The position numbers and the translations under genes were made by a program. Positions 47,211-59,143 of a stretch of 64,000 bases of DNA are shown one piece after another. The notes beneath the pieces are model-generated. The model was not told where the DNA came from. It did not search any database and was given only the letters and a program-made list of their open reading frames with translations. Numbering within the stretch: position 1 is the stretch's first letter; every line of letters starts with the position of its first letter. This DNA is from Anisus vortex (taxonomy: Eukaryota > Mollusca > Gastropoda > Planorbidae): positions 4,023,024 to 4,087,023 of the forward strand of contig OX421497.1 in NCBI GenBank assembly GCA_949126835.1, read 5' to 3'.

Positions 47211-47735
47211 CACTGGCAGAGACGAAGTAGGTGTAGTGAAGCTGTGATATAAGTTGATCGGTTGGGATGGTCGGAGACAGGTGATGATCTACGCTGGCAA
47301 GGACTGGATAGGTGCAGTGAAGATGTGTTATAAGTTGACCGCGCAGGTTGGTCGGAGACAGGTGATGATCTACGCTGGCAAGGACTGGAAATGTGCAGTG
47401 AAGAGGTGATATAAATTGACCGCACAGGTTGGTCGGAGACAGGTGATGATCTACGCTGGCAAGGACTGGATATGTGCAGTGAAGAGGTTATATAAATTGA
47501 CCGCACAGGTTGGTCGGAGACAGGTGATGATCTACGCTGGCAAGGACTGGATAGGTGCAGTGAAGATGTGCTATAAATTGACCGCACAGGTTGGTCGGAG
47601 ACAGGTGATGATCTACGCTGGCAAGGACTGGCTAAGTGTAGTGAAGCTATAATCTACGTTGATCGAACAGGATGATCGGAGACAGGTGATGATCTACGCT
47701 GGCAATGACTGGATAGGTGCAGTGACAGTTGGTTG
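47211..47735 (-). repeat. 81-bp tandem repeats in the Element 2 leader
   Basis: About 6.5 copies with an exact 81-bp period: TCGGAGACAGGTGATGATCT recurs at 47271, 47352, 47433, 47514, 47595 and 47676. Because 81 is divisible by three, a frame on the Gag strand (47587-47114) stays open through five or more 27-residue repeats (units like SSLHISSPCQRRSSPVSD). The + strand also has an open frame (47416-47652), so openness alone does not prove translation. It lies between the LTR and the gag start. Confidence 0.9.
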
Positions 47736-47921
47736 GTTGTCAAGTGTTGATGTGTTGTTTATTCCAGGAACATAATGAGCCCCCAACTTCTATATGACAG
47801 TAATATTTCCTCTGAAGTAGGGTCGCAGGTTCACGACAGTCGGTGCTTTCTGGAGTAAAGTCCACTGCAGGAGTTAAGTAAGCTCCTCGTAACTATAAGT
47901 AAATCCAATACTTGCAGGACT

Positions 47922-47943
47922 TATCGCCGGACGAGAACCTCAT
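47922..47943 (-). other. Candidate primer binding site of Element 2
   Basis: Inside the 5' LTR the element strand reads TGAGGTTCTCGTCCGGCGAT. It shares CTCGTCCGG with the tRNA-Pro site of Element 1 but is not an exact match to any tRNA end I know, and lacks the initial TGG. Confidence 0.35.
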
Positions 47944-47946
47944 GTA

Positions 47947-49054
47947 TGTGATGGATTGGGGTTTACTGGTTGTTACTTCCAGTAATTTCGTGGCTACGTT
48001 GTCTGACAGGGTATGCCCGTTCAGAGTAGACCGTCATGTAGCAAGTAAATTTATATTTTTAGTTCCTGGTTCGTGCCAGAGTGGCTATCTCTGGCATATA
48101 AAACAATACTCTTTGCACAAACAGGCTTGACGTAACAGTAAAACTGGACTAACACACTTGGTTGAATTTTAGTATTAATGCAATGTTTAATTCTCTAGTG
48201 AAGAATAGGCAGGATGGAATGTTTGTATGTATAAGACGGCAAAATATTTATCAATTTAAATCAAATACACACATATGTTTAATAAACGATGCAATAAAGT
48301 CTAAGTCTAAGTCTGGCTATATACAGGAAAATCTAAGCCTAAGGAAAAGCGACCTGACTAGTCTAAGCGTGATAGGAATCTGACTTTTTCGAGTCTGTGG
48401 GAGCTAATATAAAGTTAAAGTTTAGTTCCATTCTGGCCTATGATTGGTCTATTCACTGAAGACAAAAGGGGGGGGGCAAGGTGGGAGGGGGGGGGGGGAC
48501 AGAAAAGAGAACCAGTTGGTGGGAAGGGTGTCGTGTCTCATTTGCTGGACAAAGGAATCGTTTACAGGTGATGTATGGAAGTATTTGCAAGGAAGAGAAA
48601 GTAAGAAGGGCACTCTTGAATGGGCGTTTTCTCAATTAAGCGTGGAAACTTAATCCCAAGATGTGCTACGAGCTAGAGTCTGTGGAGGGGGGGGGGGAGG
48701 GGGTGTAAGGAACGAGGGGTGATCTGATCGCCCGTGACTGGGCGGGTAATAAATCTTTGAGAGAGAACAAAAGGGACTACTAACACACATTAGCATAGGA
48801 ATGTTGGGACTGTGAGAAAATTCCCTTAAATAAAACAAATAGGCTACATTTAAAAGTTCATTAAAATATCAATTTAGGCATACATGTAATGTGAAAATAA
48901 GATATATATTTTAATACAATCAACAAAACATTCACACTTTGCCAAGCAAAGGGAATACCTTATCATTGTCCGGCTAATCAATAATAGGCCAACCGTATGT
49001 AAGATTCCACATACATATCTCTAAGTTCTACATATCTGTACCTAAGTCATCACA
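47947..49054 (-). repeat. 5' LTR of Element 2
   Basis: Direct repeat of 41337-42446. Supplies promoter and start of the genomic RNA. Followed on the + strand by the right TATTA. Confidence 0.95.
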
Positions 49055-49167
49055 TATTATATAACCTACCATTTTAATTAGAGTTGAATGAAATTATCAA
49101 TAAGCAGAGCGTTGCAGTCTGAATTTTAAAAAAAGCTATTCAACTAATGACCAAAATTAAATATCAG

Positions 49168-49225
49168 TTTCGGCCGAAACTACCCTGAAAGAGGCAATTT
49201 ACCTACTTTCGGCGCCGAAACCGTG
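49168..49225. repeat. TTTCGGCCGAAA-type repeat, right of Element 2
   Basis: GTTTCGGCCGAAAC and TTTCGGCGCCGAAA palindromes within 60 bp, the same motif family as 41029-41203 and 56228-56353. Confidence 0.55.
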
Positions 49226-51291
49226 TCATTGTAAACCGTAGGTTGCCGATCTCGGTGCAAACTATTGACTAGCTTATTAACAATAAAATCCAGTCATTAA
49301 ATAAAAACAACACTACCATTAAGGTAAAAAAAAAAAATATATTTTTTCGGTGGCAGCTGAAATTTATAAACGTAATAAAAAAAAATTGCTAATATTGTTA
49401 ACGAATATAAAATGAACAAAGCTGATTGTTATTTTAATAACTGGGACTTGTGGACCTGTTGTATTTTTTTCCCTTCAGATAACGTAATTAAGTGTGACTT
49501 GATTTGTGTTGCTCTTTTGATTTTATAAAACAACAACATTCAAATCGCTGCTGTGTTTGAACTCACACATTTTAAGCCCTCGACAGCTGGCTCATCACCT
49601 TGCTTTGATAACGTCTTGGCGATCTCATTACACACACAAACAACAGAGTCCACTACATCAATTGACCAATACACATGCGCTGAAAGAAACACGCACACAA
49701 CTCAAAATTCCCTTCACTCACACACACCGGCAGTCCTTTTTTTTTTTAAAGATTTAAATGGTACTCGGGTTTGTTTGAATATACCTTGCCGACCTTGCCC
49801 CAATGGACACCCTTACTCCCCTTGTCCTACAATACCTCAGCACACGTTTCTCTCTTTAAGTCTGTATCCAAACTTTTGTTTTGCTGCGGTACGAGCCTGT
49901 TGGCGAGGGCGGATACTATGCGAGAGCCCTCGATGAAAAACTATATTTACCGAGACGGGCCTAACAAAAAAAGCTGAGCATGATGATAGGCGTTTGTGGG
50001 GGAAGATGCGAAAACGCTATAATAATCTCCTTGGTGAACTGTTCATCGAGTGTTAGCAAATATTGACTAATACAAAGTATGCGTCGAACGACAGCTTAAT
50101 AATATCTTTTTATAGCGTGGGGCAGAACTATTGGGAATCCTTTGATGTTGATTTGCGTCTTTATTCTTCTTTATCTTTTTTATATTTTTTCTTGTCTTTC
50201 TACTATTGTCTTAATAGTTATTTTTAAAATCTCACACTGTCTTTCGTTCTGTCATCCTTTTTTTTTAAATTTTATTTATTTTGTTCCGTTTTTTTGCATA
50301 TTTTTTTTCTTTTTATCTTTCCTTTTGATATTTCCTACTGTTACTTATTGTTAACTTTTTTCTGTTTTGCTTTCTTTCCCTATTAATTTTTCTTTTCCCC
50401 TTCTTTCACCAAAGCTCTCTCCTCGCGCGTCATTATTTCCATCCATCCTCTCTAACCACAATCGTTAAAATTTCTTTTGTCTTTTAAACTTCCTATTTAT
50501 TCCATTTTCTCATTTTATTCCACCCTCCTTACTTTTATCTCCTTCCTTCCTTTCATTATTACGCGATTAATTCTGTGTTTTTTTCTTTTGTGTTGTCTTA
50601 CGCCAACATAAACACGTACATACGTCACATATATATAGACAAATAGGCTACATAGAAGCACGTACATAGAGGCGCATGCAAAAGAAAAAAGCACATACAT
50701 ACAGACACATAACCTACACACAGAAACAGCACATAAACTGTTCAGCTTATAGGGTATAAGCAGGTGTAGTTTAAAAAATGTCATTCTTTCCCCACACTAA
50801 ACAGAAACTACGAGCCTCCATTTGTTCACTCTACAAGTCTCACACAGCTGGACGGATGCACAACTTCAAACTGACTCGTGACGACAGATGCGCCCACTGG
50901 GCCTCCACGGTCACAATGCCCCGCCGAGCATAGACAGGAAATAGAAAACAAACTAAAAATCAATCAAATTACTAACACCAACACGTTCTTTACATTGTTG
51001 CCACGCACAGAAATTGTGTGCACAGAATTTTCGGGCACCATAGTCTATATCTTTTTGGACTAGGTTAGAGAATTGTTGTTTTTTTGGTCCAGACAAGCTT
51101 TTGGGCTGGCAAGGTTTTGTACGCAAAGAAACTTTAGTCGCAGAGAAGTTTTGGACGTGGACACGTTTTTGGGCGCCGAAAATGTTTGAGAAAATGTATA
51201 TTCTGGCTATCGTAGGCCTGCACGTTTCTTTTTCTCTAAAATACTCGTAAATCCAGTTTTTTGTTGTTTAACTGTTAGTAAAACTTTAGTG
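49226..51291. other. Non-coding DNA
   Basis: A T-rich tract at about 50150-50550. Short open frames without support. No gene recognised. Confidence 0.45.
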
Positions 51292-51501
51292 CAGGGGTCG
51301 GCAACCTTTTCATAATGGTGCGCCAAAGTAGGATTTCTAATTCATTCAGCGTGCCTACAGCCTAAAAAAAAGTCCTCGTCATTTAGCGTTCACTTTCTTG
51401 TAAAAGAGATTTGAATTGCCTTTTTGGGAGTCCTCTGCGTGCCATTGGAGATTGCCCTGCGTGCCAAGTGTAGCACGCGTGCCATAGGTTGCGGACACCT
51501 G
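51292..51501. mobile_element. hAT-like MITE, complete
   Basis: 210 bp. The ends CAGGGGTCGGCAACCTTTT and AGGTTGCGGACACCTG are terminal inverted repeats. Flanks CTTTAGTG and TTTTAGTA match at 6 of 8 positions. Relatives at 17850 and 31701. Confidence 0.75.
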
Positions 51502-52964
51502 TTTTAGTAAGTGTTTTTTTTTAGGGCACCGCATAATCTATTGGTCCCGAGAGAATCACTCAATAATAATTATTGTCCTGAGACTCTTTTAACCTTACTT
51601 CAATACTAAGTGTTATTCAACACCCTCGCCGGTACATCACAACAAACACAACAGATATCACTGATGCTAAATGATATCAAGTTCGACGCAATAATATCAG
51701 ATTGCGGGGGGAAGGAGGGTGTCCAGCAATCTGCTATCATGTTTTATCTTTTATCGTATCGTGTTTACATTCGTCGTCTGCTTCTCACGCACGACCTGGG
51801 AATGAATTCTGACACCCGGAGGTGTTAATGTGGTCTTCTTGTGTGTGTGTGTGTGTGAGGGAGGGAGGAAAAAACAAAAGCACTTGCCTAAACATTTTAA
51901 TAATTCAGTCGGATTTCTCACTCGGCTAATGGATTGATCTATCTGTCGAGACCGATAGCGAGGGTGGGGGGGGGGGGGGGAATTGGTTCGCAGACAACAA
52001 AAAATAAAATTTAGTAAGTAAAGTTTTAATTTTCCCGGATACCTTAAAGCAGAGTTCACCAGTTTAATTGGCTGCGGTATGAGAGAAGAGGATTGTACGA
52101 CCAGCACAACTCTGACGTTACACACCTTTAACGGTATCCACCAGAGTTTGACAGACGTCCCTCAGAATCCGAGAAGAATCAAAACAATTATAGATTTGAT
52201 CCTGAAACTAGGCCTACTGGAATGGACATCCGAAATTCTCCCGCTAGACCACTCGTCCCGTGTTTTTTTTGTTAACAACAAACGTATTTACGTTGAAGGC
52301 CAAGAACTAATAGGCTTGCGAGCTTTTAATTCTGTTACTCAAACAATGGATCTATTGTGTCTTCGAAATCTGAATCCCCGGGGGTGCACTCTTGTTTTAT
52401 TTATCCTCTTCACTCCCAGTCTTCTTTCACTAATCGTTCGCTTCTCGTTCCACGCGGGTTATCTGTCCATCGCCTTTTTTTTTTGTTTTAAACCCGTGGG
52501 TAAGCAACAATTGGGGTAGAGAGTGGTAAGGTTGTAAACCTTCATATCATCAGGGTTGTGTGTCTGTGGTTTTTTTTTTAACCCCCGTCTCATCTCTCTC
52601 TCTCTCCAGTTTGATACCATCTTCTCTCTCTGTGGTAGCGCGAGCCCCCTTATCAGCACTTTTGCAATACAGCGTGTGTGAGTGTTTTGACGTCACGTGT
52701 TGATGTCACGTGTACATTCCCCTAATTGACACCAATTACACACACCGAAGTAAAATAAGAAACGCGGGAGATAACGATTCGCCCCCACTGATGTAGGGAG
52801 AGAGAGAGAGAGAGAGAAAGAAAGAAGAGACATACACACAAGAAGGGTCGGTGCTGAACAAAGCGTCTACTTGTGTGTTTTGCCCATTAGTATTAGGGCT
52901 TGACAACTATTTTTAGCACCTGTGTCTCAATAAAACATGTTGATGAGATCTTATCTTGTATGTT
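51502..52964. other. Non-coding DNA with a worn SINE-A piece
   Basis: 52018-52105 resembles reverse SINE-A (AGTTCACCAGTTT, then GGATTGTACGACCAGCACAA). TG at 51840-51858, poly-G at about 51966-51980, GA tract at 52797-52835. The 146-codon frame at 52079-52519 overlaps the SINE piece and has no recognisable domain. Confidence 0.4.
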
Positions 52965-53175
52965 AGAGACGCCCCTTCTTTACGGAAGATTATTGCGTCC
53001 TACGAGTATCGTGGTTTGTGTCAAGTTTTTTCATTTTATTATTAATAATTGTTTTAAATAATGTCAAGTTATCAGTTTTCCTGGTTTGTTCGGGTAACCC
53101 ATTCAATGCCCGTATGCCGCCCCGGCGAAGAAAGAGAACTTTTATGCGTTTTTTCTTTCTTATTGAATATGAAAA
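52965..53175 (-). mobile_element. LINE 3' end (hairpin LINE), copy 4
   Basis: On the reverse strand TCTCTTTCTTCGCCGGGGCG, then GGCATTGAATGGGTTACC and CGAACAAACC match the RT C-terminus of the other copies, followed by CGTAGGACGCAATAATCTTC at about 53000. The frame is broken. Confidence 0.7.
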
Positions 53176-54030
53176 GAAGTTTTATAATTATGTTTATCTG
53201 AGCATTGTAATATATTGTTTTTTGTATTTTTAAGTTAGAGTTATTGTTTTGTAAAAGTATTCCTTATATTTAAGCCTACACTTTGGGGAACAAATTGGTC
53301 AAAACGCCAATGCCAACATTATGCAAGGAAGACCTGTCAACTTTCTTTGTTCACAACCCTTTTATTCTCTGCCAACATGTCCACATCGGGCACCCCCCCC
53401 CCCCACCCCAGCCCCTTATATCCTTCCACCCATTTCACAATGCTAATGGAAGCTAATATTTTAAGCTTAGTTTAGCCTCTTTGTCACTCCGTTCACTCTC
53501 ACAACTTTCTTGCTTAAAAAAAAAATCTCTCGCCTTCTCTATCACCCTTTCTCTTTCCATCTCTCTCTCTCTCTCTCTCTCTCTCCCCGTTGCCTCCGCC
53601 TAATCATCCTCACCCTCTTGTCATTAGTGTCACAACCAATAAAAGTCACCCCCCCCCCCCACTGTCCTGGCGTAACACGTACAATCCTCGGGTCAAGGGA
53701 AGCGACTCTGGTTCGTTTTGTATCCCATTTCATACCCTGGCGTGGGTTGGGGGGGGGGGGGGAATGGAAAAGGGGCGTGTGGGAGGGAGGGGATAGGGGA
53801 GGGGAGGCTATAAATTCTCAAACGAAAACGCTGATTCTGTATGTAGAGGGAATAAATAAAAGTGGCCCTATTAGAAAGATAATCTCTTTATCAGCCCAAG
53901 TTATTTAATTTGACATTGAACAATATATTATCTATAAATAGATTATGTGTGTGTGGATTCCGATCCCCATTTGTTACGACACGTGACCTTATTGTCTCAT
54001 ATTTTACCTTTGCGATCTCGCTTCCAGCCG
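53176..54030. other. Non-coding DNA
   Basis: A CT tract at 53557-53586, poly-C at about 53648 and poly-G at about 53748. No gene supported. Confidence 0.4.
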
Positions 54031-54494
54031 GTGTCCTTCATAGCTGAGTGGTTAGATTATCCGACTGCCATGCGGGCGACCTGGGTTCGATACCGCTCTG
54101 ATTGCTTTCTTTACTTTTTGTTTAAAATTTCCATTAATATTTTTTTTTAAAGATTGTAAAGAATTTTAGGACTTAAAGCTTTCCTAAAATATTTTCAGTA
54201 AGTAAAATCTAATAATCATATTTTATACTCATGCTGGAGTCGGGGGTTCAGTTCTCATCGACAGGGTTAGCCCAAACTTTTTGTTAAATAAAAAGGCATG
54301 CTTTTTTTTTTCAAACCCGATTACAATATTTTTTTTAAAATTACTTTCTTAAATGTTTTTAGTAAATAAATAATAATTATATTTTTAAAATTATTAGATC
54401 TATAACTTTCGGTTCATTGTAGTTTATGAAACTTTAATCTGTAGCTTATACAGATCTTTTACCGGGGGGCAACGCCGGGAAATTTAGCTTGGGT
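54031..54494 (+). mobile_element. SINE-B tandem pair
   Basis: Copy one has a tRNA-like head, TAGCTGAGTGG (54043) and GGGTTCGATACC (about 54083), with TGCCATG in anticodon-loop position, resembling tRNA-Gly. Its tail runs to about 54215. A second, partly headed tail follows (AACCCGATTACAATATTT, 54316) and ends GGGGCAACGCCGGGAAATTT. Confidence 0.7.
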
Positions 54495-55693
54495 AAAACT
54501 AAACACTGCAGGCCTACTGGGCATTGCATGTAAACTCGTGTAGAATAACGGCTGCTATATTTGCCAATGACAATCAAATTCATTTGGTCAGCAGTAGGGA
54601 CAATGCGCATCGCAACATTTACAGTTGCACTTATTTACAATAGGGAATTTGGGTTAATTAGACAGAGGGTGTACCATGTACCTACTTACTTAACTCTTCC
54701 CCACCCTTTCGCAACATTTAGCTTTGGCATATGTGTTGAGCAGAATAAAAGAATGAAAGACATCATATTATGCACACTGATGTCACTCTGAACATACACC
54801 CCTATCTGGTGTACAATATTTTTTAAGCTTTTATATTAGAAGTGTGAATAGACTAGTTCATAACAATTATTTATGTTTTTTACTTTCGTTAGTCTTTAAA
54901 CCGCAATAATGAGACAACATATTCCCCCCCCCCCACCCCCACCCCGGCCTCATCCATTAGTCTTCCCAGAATCCAACACCTTATAATTTTCCCATTAAAA
55001 ATCTTGACATTAATTGCCGACTTTATCTTGCACTAACGCATATAGATGCGCCCCGTCCCCTCCAGCTGTAAGGCGGACACTTTCCTCAACCACGTGTCAG
55101 TGTCAAGAGAGAGAGAGAGCCAGTCATCCCTTCGTCGGTCACAATCTACTGACACACACGCGATACAGAATTTAGACCCTCGCTTTCCCGTCGTTCTTCT
55201 CTTAATCCCGCTTTTGGTATTTCCACTCCCCATAAAGATTTTTGATTAGGTAGCCTTTTTTTGCATTCTCGATTGTTAAACTGTTTGGATGACAAACAGA
55301 TTGCTTAATTTATAGCTGGGATACTGTCAATTGACAAGCTGTCAGTCACTTTAATAGCGTCATATTGTCATTCATACCTTGTCATTTTACCGGGGGTTGA
55401 ATTTCATTTAAATATCCATTCTATAAATAAAACACGTCTATATTCTTATGTCTGCAACGGGTATGTGCGGTCTGTACAAAGTCCATGGTCCTTTGATTTT
55501 GTTTCCTTATGGTTAGGGCCTACCCTTCAAAGTCAGGTAGACAGGTATTACACCTGGTAATGACCTTAACCTTGATGGTGTAATGCCGCGTTACTATCCA
55601 GGATTTTCAATATGGCGTTTCCATTATTGAAAAAAAAAAAATCCACCCAGTAAAATTATTTTTACCGGCAAAAGAAAAGTTGTCGTTGTTGGT
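54495..55693. other. Non-coding DNA
   Basis: Poly-C at about 54925-54937. No gene supported. Confidence 0.4.
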
Positions 55694-55941
55694 AGTCGGA
55701 GTCGAAGAGTCGGAGTCGGAGGAATTTTGGGTACCCGGAGTCGGAGTTGGAGTCGGAAGTACAAAAACTGAGGAGTCGGAGTTGGAGTCGGAACTTTTAT
55801 CTACCATTTATCAGTCGGAGTCGAAGAGTCGGAGTCGGGGGAAATTTTGGTACCTGGAGTCGGAGTCGGAGTTGGAGTCGGAAGTACAAAAAACTGAGGT
55901 GTTGGAGTCGGGACATTTATCTACCGACTCCACAGCCCTGG
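55694..55941. mobile_element. GTCGGAGT repeat, part of a DNA transposon end
   Basis: Two tandem 119-bp units (starting 55694 and 55813) rich in GTCGGAGTTGGAGTCGGA, each ending in TATCTACC. The right end CCGACTCCACAGCCCTGG looks like a terminal repeat, but the matching left end is absent. The ESEVG-rich open frames are compositional. Confidence 0.5.
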
Positions 55942-56227
55942 TTGGAAGGCATGTAAATCCTTGGCTCTTATTTCTGTGGCCATTACACGAGATGTGGATT
56001 ATGTGGACTGCCCCTCTTGGGTTATCGTTTCTAGATCCCCATAAAGAACCCGATCTTGTGTAGCCTCAAGTCCGGTATCTATTATTAGCGTAGCAATGTA
56101 GCACTCTAGTGCTTTGACCAATGGTTGAAGTTTTCTAATTGAATGTTAGAATATTTTGTTACTATTTCCTTATTTCAAACAGAAACACGTCTTTCTTTTT
56201 TTTTCTTTTCTCAAATTTTATCCAGTG

Positions 56228-56353
56228 TAGAGGCCGACCGATTTCAACCGAAGGTGTAGTGCATTTTTTGGTTTCGGCCGAAAGTCAATTTTTTACTTTC
56301 GGTATGGTTTCGTTTTCGGCCGAAACCAAAAATTTGGTTTCGCTCGGCCTCTA
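56228..56353. mobile_element. 126-bp MITE of the TTTCGGCCGAAA family
   Basis: The ends TAGAGGCCGACCGA and TCGCTCGGCCTCTA are inverted repeats. The interior holds two TTTCGGCCGAAA palindromes. TA at each edge may be the target duplication. Confidence 0.65.
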
Positions 56354-59073
56354 GTCCGGTGATAGGCCTATATATCTTTATTTGTTATTTTTTTCTGATT
56401 CACATTATTATGTGCGTAACTCCAAGCTCTACTTGTCTTTTTTTAAAGTTTCACTTCTTTGTCCCTCCTCAGATTCCCATCCCTCCCCCCATTAACTTCA
56501 ATTACATTTACCTTAACGCGACCTTAACCATTGTGCATCTTATTTTACGGGTAGATGTTTTTTCTTCCCTCGCTATCGGCTTCGTATTGTCTCCCCTACT
56601 GATCTCGTAGCTCGTGTTTTTTTTTTCACATGTCCTTTGGTGTTGTATTTTCTGCCATGGTGCAACTCAGAAAGAACTCGTGTTACACAAACACGCAAGA
56701 CCTTTCTTTCGTTCTTGCCTCAAATATTTACAGATATCCACAGAAGACCTTTTTTTTTTTCGCCCTCGCTACGTGCCTCGTGTCTCTGCACGCATTGCTT
56801 TTAATACAAAGTTTAACGATAGGATCAACGCCAGTCCGCGATGCTGTATAAATAACGTTAATGGACAGATCGAGGGTTTTTACATTAGGCGAGACCATAT
56901 TAAAGTTTAAATTTGGCGCACAGAAGTCCCACCCCCACCTCCTTTTCCCAATTACCCGTCATCCAAAAGTTCTAGATTCTAGAGCTGTTTCTCATCGGAG
57001 CCTGTCCTGGCAATTTGCACTGTGCGCGCAGTGCGCACGTGTGGTTAAGCGTGCGTGCAATTATCCAACTGCGTTACATAATAGCTTTAGATCTAGTTAA
57101 TGTGCTTCATTGTGCCTAATATAGTCCACAAGAACAGCTTCTCCCATCTATGAAACCGAAATAATCCCATTGGAAATAGAACAAAGTCCACGTGACTAGT
57201 CACTGACTAGCCGAACCAACAGTTCTAACCCAATGCATTTTTTTTTTCCATTTTCGACAACACGAGACTAGTATCGAGGTCGATAAGTCATATTACATCT
57301 GAGAGTGGTACGCCTGCTAAGGTTTATCTATTGTTCCGCCGGGCTCTGTGGATGGAGAACACATAAAATTAATTAATGTCTCTCTGTCACCATAGAACTA
57401 ACTTACTGCTATCTTTTATGATACTTTTATCGTTCATTTTTTTAGCAGTGTAGCCTCCCCTTTACCACTGGCCGTAAATAAATAAATAGAAGTTTACATT
57501 TCGGTCTTTATGTTTATGTATGTTCACGCATGTGTGTTTGTATAGTCCCACAGTTTCAGTACGGTACTTATTAATGTTATTATCTTTCTGGGCCGGTCTA
57601 GTTTTGGAATAGACATCTAACAATCCCAATCTAGACCATATTATTATATTTGTTTATTTTTTATATTATATAGCTTAAATTAATACGGCAGAAGGGGAGA
57701 GAGAGGGAGGAGAAGAGGGATAGAGAAGAGGAGTGAAGAATAAACAGATTGAGTTCACGTGAATATTTTCACCATAATGTCAGTGTTGTCATGTATTATT
57801 ACCAATTTTTTTTTTAAATCTACAACCAAAAAAATAAAATAAATTAATCACTAGCATTTTGATATGACGAATTAAATACTCTCTCGCTTTTTGTTGAAGA
57901 GTTTATAGCGAGATGTATAGCGAGAGTCTTTTTTACAACTAGTAAGATTACTGTCCGATAACCTAATGCGTAAAGCAAAATAAAATAATAAAATCACACG
58001 ACAACTCTATACTGCATTATAGGCCTACCCTTTAAGAAAAATGAATAAAGAGATGAAAGAAATAATTTTACATTATTTATGCAGGAAAATAGATGTGGAT
58101 AAAAGAGCATATTCTTTTATCCGACTTCAACACAAAATTTACATTTCAGATATACACTCGCAAAAAAAAAAAAAAAAAGGTTATCAACTCTAAATTTACC
58201 TGCGGCTAATTTCTTTTGAAACACCTCTGTTGATCTCTGTATATCACACTATGTATTTTAAATTTGTATTTTGTGTGTGATGTGGAAGTTTAATGGCAAT
58301 AATGACTTTCACCCTCTAGGGAAGTTAACGACCCCCCTCCCCCCCCCCCCCCCACGAATCTCTTATTCTTTCTTTGTTTTTCTTACAATCTGAAAAAAAA
58401 AAATATATATATCGCCCCTGTTTCCCCGCCTCGCCTCTCATGAGAATCAACGTGTTTGAGAAATGTTATCAAACAGCATGATCTGCTTTTTTTTTCCACC
58501 TTAAGGTGAGATACCACACCTGGCGAATGAGATTAGGTGATCCTTAAAATATATATTTTTCACCCTTAACCCACTTTTTTTTCTTGCCCCCCCCCCACGC
58601 CCCCACCCCTCATTTCAAACATTCAACTAGAAATACACTTTTGAGTTTTATGTTTATTTTTGTTGCGTGGGTTTAGTTTTTTTTGGCTTTTAGGCGTTTC
58701 TAATTGTGGAAATAAAGCACTCGAACTAAAGCTCAGGTTTTGTGTATTGTGTCACGTGATGTCTTTAGCGAACTTGAATCGAGAAGGTTTACAAAGGAAA
58801 ACACAACGATTAGGGAGTTTTATATATAAATCCTTTATATTAACTTCACAATGCTTTCTTTCCTTGATTGATTGGGAGGATGATTGACACACTTTCCGCC
58901 ATGCCATGGAGCTGAAACTTGGCACATGGACTTGTTTCATTTGACAACATATTCTTTCACACGCTCCAATCCAACCAATAGAAACAAAAACATAGTTTTT
59001 AACTGTCTATATAAATACACTCTACGGTTCTATGGAGCGCATATTAAAATCAGTATTATGCGCCTATCCATCC

Positions 59074-59143
<70 letters not shown>

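Larger units (their letters stand above)
41337..49054 (-). mobile_element. Element 2: complete Gmr1-like LTR retrotransposon
   Basis: A 7.7-kb insertion on the reverse strand. LTRs of 1110 bp (41337-42446) and 1108 bp (47947-49054) begin TGTGAT and end ATCACA. A perfect 5-bp target duplication TATTA flanks it (41332-41336, 49055-49059). LTR differences are confined to three G-run lengths (13/9, 9/12, 12/11), which accounts exactly for the 2-bp length difference. One uninterrupted 1503-codon Gag-Pol frame has integrase before RT. The only other features are a polypurine tract and a repeat-rich leader. It looks recently inserted and potentially competent. Confidence 0.95.

Noticed and set aside
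52079..52519. 146-codon open frame
   Set aside because: Begins in a worn SINE-A fragment, has no recognisable motif and no splice signals.
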